From assembly GCA_031835245.1 (NCBI GenBank), contig JAVKOQ010000051.1:100001-164000 (forward strand): DNA of 64,000 bases, given 5' to 3'. Positions 12,376 through 22,682 of the stretch are shown here, in pieces (the stretch's first letter is position 1; each line of letters opens with the position of its first letter). Under the pieces are notes generated by a model that saw only the letters and a list, made by a program, of their open reading frames with translations, was not told where the DNA came from and ran no database searches. Origin of the DNA: Balamuthia mandrillaris. Its lineage: Eukaryota > Discosea > Longamoebia > Balamuthiidae. Made by a program: the position numbers and the translations under genes.

Positions 12376-13431
12376 ATGACCGCTACGGAAGCCAGCACTG
12401 CTACGCCTTCGGCAGAAGACCACACCCTTGGATCGGGTTGGCAACTCCAATCGACCAAAGCCGCCGTCGGCTCTTCCTCCGGTGGAACTTCCAACGCGTT
12501 CCTGTTTCAGCTGCGGAAGTGCTACCTCGCCGCCTACAACCTTTTCATCGCGGTTGGTTGGGGCTATGTCCTCGCCCATATGCTCTACTCCTGCATACGC
12601 AGAGGAGGCCTCGGCAATGCTCTCCCCTTTCTTTTCGCTGAAGTTTGTGACGTTGTCGGTTCGTCTTCTGTTCTCCTCTTCCTTTTTTTTTTTAAAGAAA
12701 AGTATGCTGATCAGTATGAACAAACACCACAACAGCTACGTTGCAATGGGTGGTCACGTTGGAGTTGGTGCACATAGTGTGTGGCCTTGTCCCTCCTTCT
12801 ACCGTCAATGTGCTGGTGCTTGCCCACTGCAAAGTATTGCGCCGGTTGCACATACTCAACATTGCCCTCATGTTCATTCCGGAGGTAGTTTTTTTTTATG
12901 CCTCTTGCCTTTCTCTTCTCCGCTTCTTTCTCACGATGTCTCTTTGGGGCCATGCAACGACCAGCTTCACAGCCATCCAGCCGCACCGTTTCTGTTCTTG
13001 CATTGGGGTCTGTTGGATCTTATTCGGTATCCTTTCTACCTGCTCAACATGTATGGCTGCTGTCCCCGTTGGCTCCGATGGCTTCGTTACTCTGAGTTCA
13101 TCGTCCTCTATCCCATCAGTTTTATCTCTGAAAGTACATTTTCTCCTTTCTTTCTTCTTTCTTTCTTTCATCTGTTCTCTTTCGTATTCTTCTTTGCTTC
13201 TTGCTATTTGCTTCTTTCTCCTTGCTTCTCTTCCTCTTTGCTCCATCTTTCCCTAACGTTATATATTTGTTTATATCGAGAACAGTGTATTTGTGGTGGT
13301 TGATGCTGCCCTACATTTACAGCAAAGGAGTACACAACTGGACGCCGCTCCCCGATAGTTTGCCTTGGCTTGGCTTCAACTACTTTTACTTTGTTTGCCT
13401 CTACATCCCATTCCGTTGTTACAGTGCGATT

Positions 13432-13469
<38 letters not shown>

Positions 13470-13622
13470 TTCTCTTCTGTCTATTCTCTGACGCCATTAT
13501 TTCTCTCCTCTCTTCTCTTTCCTGCTCTAACTGTTCAACCAACAGCATTCCCAGGGAACTACCTGCGCATGCTGCGACTTCGTCGCAGAAAGACTCCAAA
13601 CGAAAAGAAAAAGACAAAGTAA
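12376..13622 (+). CDS. HACD: Very-long-chain 3-hydroxyacyl-CoA dehydratase (HACD/PTPLA/Phs1)
   Basis: Five exons in phase: 12376-12646, 12736-12884, 12965-13133, 13286-13414, 13546-13622 (264 aa). The product catalyses the third step of ER fatty acid elongation, dehydrating 3-hydroxyacyl-CoA to trans-2-enoyl-CoA. Family blocks: LELVHIVCGLVPPS, LLDLIRYPFYLLNMYG, WLRWLRYSEFIVLYP with the candidate catalytic Tyr region, then YLWWLMLPYIYSKG, and a C-terminal NYLRMLRLRRRK, where dibasic residues act as an ER-retention-like signal. Six hydrophobic segments fit the family. The first 40 residues are Ser/Thr/Ala-rich and not conserved. The exon 3 acceptor (CGACCAG/CTT) has a weak pyrimidine tract and was chosen by phase. 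Confidence 0.9.
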
Positions 13623-13719
13623 AAATTTGTTTTGAAATAAGAAAAATAATATTGAAGTTTGCCAAACAAAAGAAGAGAACGGAAAGAAGAAGAAAGAAAA
13701 AAAAAAAACGAAACGTTGT

Positions 13720-16072
13720 TTAGTCGGCTTTGCGGATGTCTTGTTCTTGTTCGCTGGACCACTCCCCTTCCTCTTGCTCTTCCGTCGCCAATTCTTCAGG
13801 GGGTGTTTGTTCCTCCGCCACTTCTTCCTTCTCTTCCTTCACCATCTCAAAGTCTTCCTCCGCTGGCGATTCTGCAGCTTTGTCTTGTGGCTGTTCCTCT
13901 TCTTCCTCCACTTGACCATCTTCTCCCATCACTTTAAATTCTGTATGTTTGGTTTTAAAGTGAGCTGCTAGAAAAAGAAGAGAAACGGAAGAACGATAGA
14001 AGGAGAGGAACAGAGGAAAGAACGAAAGAGAACCTTCAATAAGATCTCGATGGATGTCGGACATGATTTGAGGGTAAACAGAGGCAAGGCGCTGTTGGGC
14101 TCGCTCCTTCTGGCAGCTTTTCTCGGCGCGCAATGCTAATTGAAGATCCGGGAAAAGGTTCTCATACTCCAATGGATCAGCCAGTGACTCAGCGGCCTTT
14201 GGATTCACTTTGCTGAGATCTTCCTTCCACAACTTCACTATGCGCGATACGTGACTGTAAATAGTTTTCAAGTTATTTGGACTAGTCAGGAAACAAATCG
14301 AAAACCAGGAAGAGAGATGAATGTAGAGGAAATAGAAAATACCTAGGAGCATAAGTCCGTGCCATGAATGCAGCCTCAGGAATACGGCCAGTCTTGCAGA
14401 GGAGGTCCAAACAGTCCTCCACCTTGTTCAAAAGGAACAGGCACATGAACGCGATATTGTTCTTGCCTTGTTGAAGGGCCAGTTGGGCAAGCTTCTGTAC
14501 GCCAGCCCCATCCGCCAGAGATGTATAGAGCAGCAACAGTCCATTCAGATCTTGTGCTTTCTGCAAACACTCTTCTGCCAATTTGAACTAAAAAGGGAAG
14601 CAAAAGAAAAAAGCAAGGTAAGGATAACAGCAAAAGCGCGAAAAAAGAGGAAAGCAAGAATACATACGCTGTTGCAGGAGATAGCAAGGTCTCCCAATTG
14701 CCTCCACTTGTGATCCGACTCGCTCTCACCGGCAATCTGCTGTGCAATCTCCAGCTTTCCCAACTGCACAGCAAGATCGAACCTCATGTCCGGGTCATTG
14801 GCCACCTTGAGCGCCTCCTCCTTGTGTCCCTGCGACTCCAAGAACTGAGCCACGCGATCGCGAGACTCGGTGGGAATGGAGGGGAGGAGCTCCTCAGCAG
14901 CGGTAAAGTCCCCACGAATGATCGCGGTTTGGTAGTTAATGATGGAGAGGTGGAGGGTATAGCACACCACGTTCAGGTTTTTATCGACGAGGTAGAGGCG
15001 GTTATCGCGAGGAATATAGCCCAACAAATACATTTGGCTTGATTTTTTTTTTTTGTTTTTGTTGGGAGCAGAGAGAGAGAGAGAGAGATCAGGAACAGGA
15101 AAGGGAAATGAAATTAAAAAAAAAAAGAGGAAAGAATAGGCACCGATCAAGATGAGAGATGGTGAAGGTTTCGCCACCGACACAGTAATTAAGACGGTTG
15201 TTAGAGTTGGTATAAACGAAGCAATCTCCAGCCCACTTGGCAGTGCGCACACTAAAAGCGGAGAAACAGCAAAAACGGTAAATCACAAAAGCCTAAATAT
15301 CAGCAAAATGAGAGAAGCGTATGAAAAACCAAACATACCGTTCGTTGATCTCGTAGAGAAGTTCAAAAGCGGCAGTCACTCCCTCCTCACTCGGTCCAGA
15401 GTCATTTTCTATGGCTTCAGCAACCGCATCTTTGTTGTACTTGAGAATGTAGAAAGAGGTGTCTGCCGCTATGGCCACCACCTCTCCATTGTCTGACCAA
15501 AATGTCTGATTTAAAGAAAAAAGAACACATTATAAGTTAATGACGAAATAAAATAGAATAACACTTCGAAAAAGGTAAACGGGATATAACGTACAGCTTT
15601 AGGGCAGACATCGATCCTTCGCACAAAATTGCCTTCCCAATCATAGAAGCAAACAAAAGTACTGGAACGAAGACCAAGCAATGCGCCTATTTACTCGAAT
15701 GTAAGTAAAGAAAAAAAAAAAACACAACAAAAGACAAGATTTAAAAAGTACCTCCAAATATGCCCTCAGCAGTAAAGTTGGGGCGAATGATCTTTGTTTC
15801 CTTAAAGTTCTTGAAAATTTTGACCTTGGAGGTAGTCTCGCGCACGGCATAGGCGTTCTTCTCGGTGGCCCACACAAACTCTAAAGCGCTGCCAAAGCTC
15901 TTGTTTCTGAGGTTAAGCGCGGTGTAGATGATGTACTCGCCATCACCGCAAGCTACCACGAAGCGGCCGTTCTGGTTGTGTTGCAAAGTTTGAGGGTAGA
16001 TCTCGCAGCTGCCCAAATCTTTGGTGGCCAGAGCTACTCTCTCGCCATCCACAATTTCTATTTGACACAATC

Positions 16073-16109
<37 letters not shown>

Positions 16110-17319
16110 GAATGTAAGTTTATGGTTGGCTTTCTTTGTTTGAAGGAAAGGTGTACCGCTGGCAGCCTTTACATTACAGGTTTGTATCTCGTTGTGCTTG
16201 GCCCATATAATTTTGCCACTGCTATCCATACTCACAGCAGGTTCCTCACTTCCCAACTAGATGCGTTCAAAAAACACAAGTTAGCTCAAAAACCTGGATA
16301 GAAAGCAAAGGCAAAAATACCTTGATCATAACACAACCCTCGTCATAACCCAACGCCACTTTGTTGGAGTTCTTCAAAGTGGCCAAAGCCCAAATGCGCT
16401 CCATGCCATAATTGAGGGTCTTCTCCAAACGATAAGTGCTAGAGTGCCACAAGCGTACGGTGCCGTCCTCAGAGCCGGTGAGGATAATGGGTAGCGTGGG
16501 GTGGAAGCTCACCACGGAGACGTTATGGGTATGTCCCTCCAATGTTTGCACGCAAGACTTGTTCTGATAGTCCCATACTTTGGCCGTTCTGTGGCGGAAC
16601 AAAAAACAATCAAAGGTGAGTAGGAATATTTAACAATAGCAAAAGGATTGTAATGAAAGATTACTTGTCATCAGCGCCAGAAATGAGATAGGGCTTGTCT
16701 CCGCCCATGAAATACTCCACGCAGTTCACACCCTTTTCGTGTCCTTCCAAAGTGAAGTTAGGCACTTGCGAGCTCAAGCTCCATACCTTCATTTAAACAA
16801 TAAAATGTTGAGTAAACCCTATAAAAAAGGCCAAAGCAAAAGAGAAGCATCAAGAAAAAATGACAGAGCAAGATACCTTGACGGTTCTATCCAACGAAGC
16901 GCTGGCAAAGGTGTTGGGGTCCTTGGGGTTGAAGACCGTCATCATGACATAGTGAGTGTGCCCCTCGAAGATCTGAATGTTGGTCCAGCCCTTCTCCCAA
17001 TCCCAAAGTTTGATGAGCATGTCGTCAGAGGAGGAGAGGACGTAGGGTTGAGTGGGATGGATGGCGATGGAACGAATGTAGTCCGCGTGAGCCTCAAAGG
17101 CGGCCACTCTTTCCAGCGTGTTGTAGTTGTAGACGCGGAGGAACAAGTCGTCTGAGCCTGTGATGATCCATTGCTTTCTATCTATGAACTTGCTGGTACG
17201 CACTGCAAGTAACAAAGCACATCGAGAGTGAGGACTCAACAAAAAGAGAAGAGGAGAAAATAACGAAAGAGAACAGCGAAGAAAGATAACGAAAAAGCAG
17301 AGCGGCACAGATGTGTGAG

Positions 17320-17359
<40 letters not shown>

Positions 17360-17855
17360 GAGAAGGTGTACCAGGCAAGTCAGTAACTTCGAAAGATTTG
17401 ACGAGGTTTTGGGTCTTGTAGTTCCAGATGTAGACATGGCCGTTGTACAAGCTGGCAAGGATCCACGGCTCAGTAGGGTGAAAGTCCACGCTTTTGACAC
17501 GGTCTGACCTCGCTGAGAATTTGCGCTGTGGAAGCAAAGAGAGAAAAAAAAAGAGAGAAAGAAGCAAACAGGAATAAAAAAAAGAGAGAGATTCAATGAG
17601 ACAAAGCATGATTGTGTTGAGGCAGACAAAACAAATCAAAAGATTTGAAAAGGGTACGCACGTTAATGTCGAAACGAAGAGGCTGTTATTTTTTTGTTGC
17701 GTGTTGATTGATTCAAAAAATGAGACGAAATGAAGAAAGAGGTCACGAGAGGGATTGAAAAAGTGAAAGAGAAAGAGAAGCGTCAAAAAACTCATGCATC
17801 TCTGATCACTCACACAACACCAAAAAAAAATAGGGGGAGAAAGAGAACGCACCAT
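13720..17855 (-). CDS. COPB2: Coatomer subunit beta-prime (COPI)
   Basis: COPI coat subunit for Golgi-to-ER and intra-Golgi vesicles. Fifteen coding exons agree in phase (915 aa): 17855-17853, 17682-17662, 17525-17372, 17202-16877, 16786-16665, 16588-16321, 16256-16157, 16057-15752, 15686-15595, 15505-15339, 15251-15144, 15037-14668, 14587-14343, 14254-14034, 13964-13720. Exon 1 codes only Met, exon 2 only PLRFDIN, and exon 3 opens [12 protein letters not shown]. Together they match the conserved start of beta-prime COP. WD40 repeats fill the first 300 residues ([40 protein letters not shown]), followed by a second propeller and an alpha-solenoid ([31 protein letters not shown]). The tail is acidic. 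It shares a promoter region with the divergent SV2-like gene. Confidence 0.95.
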
Positions 17856-18175
17856 TTTTGTGCACAAGTCCCCCCAAAAAAAAAAACACACACACACAAC
17901 CACCCAAAAAAGCCTTACTGGTACCAGCAAAGAAGAAGGGGAAGAAGGCCAAGTAGCGAGGTGGTGGTCTTGTTTGTCCTGTTCTCCTCTCTGCTCTCTT
18001 GCCACTACTCTTTTTTTTTCGTTTGGCCAGGATCAGAAACTAAACTAAACTAAAAACTTTCCAAAAACAGGTTTGTTGTCGACGTTCTACCGACGTGGCG
18101 TTAAACGTCGACAATGCTGACGCGAGCTCTGTCGACGTGATTGAGTCGACGGAAAATAGAAACGATAATGTCGTC
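17856..18175. promoter_or_regulatory. Divergent promoter/5' leader with four GTCGAC palindromes
   Basis: Between COPB2 (minus) and the SV2-like transporter (plus). Cores lie at 18078-18083, 18107-18112, 18131-18136 and 18145-18150: four copies of a six-base palindrome in 73 bases. The same core lies upstream of several other genes in the window. The cluster sits immediately before the first ATG of the transporter, so it may be in the leader or act as a promoter element. Confidence 0.45.
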
Positions 18176-20702
18176 ATGAGAGCACAGCTCAAGGGAAAAA
18201 AAGAAACTAAACGAAGAGAAGAAGAAAGAGGAATGAAAGGCGGCGGCGAGGAGGTGGACGAAGGAACGTTGCCGTCTGTTGCCCCGCTGTCCCCTACTAT
18301 CCCCGCATCGCTGCAAGAAATGGAGAAGGAGTCCTTGTTAGGCAACCCCACCGAGCACGACGATAAAATTGGCGTTGCGGCGGGGCAGGAGGGCGATGGG
18401 GAGGACGAGGAGGACTGTTTTGACAAAGAGCTGGAACGCATCGGCACCGGCTGGTTCCAGTACCTCGCCATGAGCATCCTCGGCCTCGGCAATGCTGCAG
18501 ATGCGGTCGAGTTGTTGGCCATCGGATACATCTTACCCGAACTGCCCAGCGTCTCTGGCACCGAGAAATGTCAGTCCAGTACTCTTTTTTTAAAAGATTT
18601 GTTTCTTCTTTGTGGATCTTTCTGACCCCTGTTCCAAAACACAACCATTTAAATGCAAACCTCAGCCTTTCTTTCAGCAGCCGTCTTTATGGGCATGCTG
18701 GTCGGCGGCGTGGCCTGCGGCCTCGGCAGCGACCGTTTCGGCCGCAAGCCCTGCCTGCTCGTCTGCCTCTTCACCAACTTCCTTTTCGGCTTCCTCTCCG
18801 CGTTTGCCCCCAACGCCAGCACCCTCATCGGCTTTCGCGTGCTGTCGGGCGTCGGGGTGGGCGGCTCCGTGCCCTCTGTCTTCACCATGGCGGCCGAGTT
18901 CCTGTGCGCCGCTAGGCGGGGCTTCTGGGTGACTTATGTGGCTTGGTGGTGGATGGTGGGGAGCATCTTCGCAGCCAGCGCTGCTTGGATCATGATAGGT
19001 TTGGCTTTACCCTTCAATATTTTGTTTTTGTTTTGTTTTTTTTTTTTTGTGTTGTGTTGTGTTGTGCACGCGTTTGTATTTTTTGAGAGAGAAGAGAACG
19101 GCGAAGAGAAGAGAAGAGTACGACGAAGAGAAGGACGAAGAGAAGAGTAGAGTACGACGAAGAGAAGAGAACGATGAAGAGAACAGAAGACAGAGGAGGG
19201 AGAGTCAAAGCAGAGGAAAAAGAGAGAACCGTTTACAATACTGTTATGTCATGGATGTTGCTGCTTCTTGCATGTGCATTTCGTTATTTTGCATTGACTA
19301 ACAAATGGTTGAAAAACATCATAACAGGTGTATGGGATTTGTCGTGGCGATATTTTGCGGCAGTGGCAGCCATGCCATCCTTGCTTTGTTTTCTTCTCTG
19401 CCTGTTCTTCGTGCCAGAGACTCCTCGCTTCCTCTACACAAAACGTCACTTTGATAAAACCCTCAAAGTGCTTTCCTTCATGAGCAAGCTCAACGGTCAA
19501 GGTACTCAATTGCGTATAACTGCAGAGGCTCTTGCTGCTGCAGCAAACCAGATGGACTATCAAGAAGGAGAAAAAGAAGACGAAGGAGGTCGAAGACAGG
19601 AACCTTCTTTCCTGTCACTTGCGGAACACGAAGAGAGCAACTACGCTTTGTACGAGCGAGAGGAAAATGATGATGATAGTATGAATTATCGAAAGAAGAA
19701 GAGGTTAGCGACATCAGATTCTTCTTCCAATGTGGTGATCAGTGGAGATGAAGAGGATATACCTCCACGAAGCATTAAGGAAGCAGCTCGTAGGGCTGAA
19801 GTCAAGATACTCTCGCCTATTCTTGCACGCTCCCAATCCATTATGCAATTATTTCATCCTTCTATTGCTAGAACTACTGGTACTCTCTCTCTCTCTCTCT
19901 CACGTTTCTTGTTTATTCTGATGCGGTATTACTGCAACAGTACTGCAAATGATCATTTGGTTTACGTTGAGTTTTGGATGGTATGGCCTCATTTTGTGGA
20001 TTCCTTCTCTGTTTGAGAAATCGGGCTTTGATGTTAATATCTATCAAGACGCTTTTCTTGTGGCCGCTGCCAATTTACCAGGTACGTTCTTTGCTCCTTG
20101 CTCAATTTTCATCGCTTTCATCTTACTGTGCGTTTTTGTGTAAAACAGGCAACATCGCATCTGCGCTTTTAATGGATCGATTGGGTCGAAAGATGATACT
20201 ATTTCTAAGCATGGCCATCGCCGCCTGCTTAGCTGTTGGTTTTGCTTTCTCACACAACCCTATTGCTACTGTACATCGCTCTTCTTCTCCTGTTACTTTT
20301 TCACCTGTTATTTATCCCTAACCCAACCAACATATTCCACCAACCCAGGTAACCATAGCGTGTGCTTTCAACGCCATCTCTGTGGGCGGTTGGAACGCTC
20401 TGGATTGCCTCTCTGCCGAGTCCTTCCCCACGGCCCTCCGCACGTTCGCCATGGGCCTCCTCTCCGCCTGCGGGCGGCTGGGCTCCACCGCCGCCCAGCT
20501 GATAAACGGACACTTGGTGGAGCGATCCGTTTTCCTCCTGCTCGTCATTGCCAGCGGCAACATGTTCGTTGGGGCGGTGGCAGGCCTGTTCCTCCCAAAG
20601 GAAACGAAGGGGGCCAAACTCAGGGATCGTTTGCAGCCTCTACCACCAAAGCCCTCCTTTAGCCAGACATCAACAGGAGATTCTTCTGTTACTGTTTATT
20701 AA
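18176..20702 (+). CDS. SV2-like major facilitator superfamily transporter
   Basis: Six exons in phase: 18176-18569, 18666-18998, 19328-19879, 19941-20081, 20149-20270, 20349-20702 (631 aa). The N-terminal 100 residues are acidic and cytosolic-like, ending in GTGWFQYLAMSILGLGNAAD (TM1). MFS loop 2-3 motif is SDRFGRKPCLL, and its second-half repeat is SALLMDRLGRKM. LSGVGVGGSVPSVFT and GGWNALDCLSAESFP match the SV2/SVOP branch of the sugar-porter family. A long charged loop (about residues 290-410) separates the two six-helix halves. Substrate is unknown. No ATG exists upstream in frame, so the start is the Met at 18176. The exon 2 acceptor is ambiguous between two nearby CAGs. Confidence 0.85.
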
Positions 20703-20987
20703 GGTTTGTTCTTTCAAAAAAACCAAAACATATGTGGATAGCAACCAAACAAACAAAAGACGAGAACAACAACATTCATTTCTTTGCGCTTATGAGCACC
20801 CCCCGAAATGTAAACGACGTTTCGCCTAACCGGAAGATGATGATCATTGCTTGCTCGCTTGTTAGGCTAAATTACTGTTATGAGGCGACAACTAGGCCCA
20901 AGCATTCCCGACTTCTGAGAAGTTGCTCCTTTCTATTCAGTCCAGTGAAGAGAACAAACCAAACGTGGCAAACCAAACGTAACACTC

Positions 20988-21929
20988 ATGGGCGCTTCCT
21001 ATTTAGTGCTGCTCTTCTTGCTCCTCTCCTCATGCAAGGGAGAGCCCATCGGCCCATGGCACGACGGCAGGGCCACCTACTACCTGGAGATCGACGGGGG
21101 CAACTGCGGCTACGGTCCCATCTCCCGCGACGCCTTCCCCCACGGCTTCATCGTGGCGCCCAACCAGGCCCTCTTTGCTGAGTCTGAGGTCTGCGGGGCT
21201 TGCTTTGAGGTCGTTTGCGACGCGGACAGGTCTCCTGACGCATGCCTTGACGGCAATTCCAGCGTCATTGTGCAAGGTTCTTTCTTCGTTGCTTCTTTCC
21301 TCTCCTCCTTCTCCACCTCTTTCTACTTAAAAAAAAACATGTAGCAACGGATCAGTGCCCATGCGAAGGGAATGAGGGCTGGTGCTGCGGCGACATGGAC
21401 CATTTTGACCTGAGCCTGGCGGCCTTTGAGGAGATTGCCAAGACCTCCGCCGGCGTGTTCTTCACCAAGTACAGGCGCGTTGCCTGCGACGTCCGAGGTC
21501 CCTTGAAGCTGAAGCTCAAGGATGGTACCAACGCGGTTCGTTTTTCTTTTCCTGCCCTCTCTCTCACTTCTCTCACCGATGCAACGTCAGTGGTGGTTCT
21601 CTGTCCTGCCGTTCAACGTGGGAGGGGGTGGAACCGTCAGCAAAGTAGAAGTCAAGGACAGCGGGGCCTCGGGCTGGATCTCCATGGAGCGCCAGTCCTA
21701 CAACTACTGGCTGGCAGAGTCCGGCCCGGGCTTTCAGGCTCCCCTGGAGGTTCGGGTCACCAACGAGGTCTCCGGCGAGAGCCTCATCGTCATGGTCAAC
21801 GCGATCCAAGAGGAGTCCATCCACGAGGCGGACACCAACTTTGACGCCACCGACGGGGTGGACGGCGGCAGCGCCGCCCCTTGCCCCTCCTCCTCGCTTC
21901 TCTCCTCTTACCCCTTCCTCCTCCCGTAA
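20988..21929 (+). CDS. Expansin-like secreted protein (DPBB plus CBM63-like domain)
   Basis: Three exons in phase: 20988-21276, 21345-21535, 21591-21929 (272 aa). A signal peptide (about residues 1-20) precedes a six-stranded double-psi beta-barrel: WHDGRATYY, GGNCGYGP, VCGACFEVVC with paired cysteines, TDQCPCEG, and HFDLSLAAFEEIA carrying the HFD motif shared by expansins and GH45-like proteins. A second beta-sandwich (WWFSVLPFNVGGG to VMVNAI) resembles the expansin cellulose-binding domain. Expansins loosen polysaccharide networks without hydrolysis. The C-terminus is Gly/Ser/Pro-rich and then hydrophobic (SLLSSYPFLLP), a possible weak GPI signal. An amoeba could use it on its cellulose cyst wall or on food; both are inference. 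Confidence 0.85.
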
Positions 21930-22015
21930 CAGCAGCCTTCCTCTCGTCGTCACATTGTGCACCATTGGAGCTGCAATATTCCCCCTGTTTTTTTGTAATT
22001 TTTGCGGACATTATT

Positions 22016-22130
22016 GTCGACGTTATTTGTGTCGACATCTCCTGCTTGTGACGTCATCCAACATCGTCAGAAAAGAGAGGGGAGAACCAACGCGCTTTTT
22101 TCCTGCAGATTTAGCCTACCCGTCGTCGAC
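22016..22130. promoter_or_regulatory. Three GTCGAC cores upstream of the SLC33A1 gene
   Basis: Cores at 22016-22021 (TTGTCGACG), 22031-22036 (TGTCGACAT) and 22125-22130, all within 190 bases of the start codon of the acetyl-CoA transporter. A pyrimidine-rich initiator-like tract follows at 22150-22185. Confidence 0.4.
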
Positions 22131-22199
22131 TTTGTTATTTTTGGAGTAACTCTATCTTTTTCTCTCTCTACCTCTCTCTCTCTGTGACGCTTGTGTGTG

Positions 22200-22642
22200 A
22201 TGCAAACCTTGGAACCAAGGGGCGACCAACCACCACCACCACCACCACCAGAGCAGAAAAATATTACGGAACAGGAAAGACAGCAAAGCTCCTCGAAAGA
22301 GAACCGCAGCAGCCGCAAGGAGAACGTGGCGAGGGAAGTTCTGCTGGAGGCCAACCACAAGGCAGCGAATTCGGTAGCAGCGTTGGGAGTGTCCCCGCTT
22401 CGTTGGAGAGCAGCCTCATCCTCATCGCAACGTGGCGACAACAACGGTAGCTCACGTCGGAGAAAAATGTTGGTGGGAGAGACGCAGGAAGACACCACCG
22501 CGGAGGAGGAGAAGCAGGAAGCCATGGTGGAGGGAAGTGGCAAGGCAGGGTTGATGCTGGCCAAAGAGAAGGAGCGGAGAGACCGTTGGAGCATGGTCAT
22601 TTTGATAATTTTGTGTACGAAAATACACAGTCTCATTTTTGT

Positions 22643-22682
<40 letters not shown>

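Noticed and set aside
18176..18625. Non-ATG upstream start at 18095 for the SV2-like transporter
   Set aside because: The frame is open there but lacks an ATG; the first Met at 18176 is preferred.
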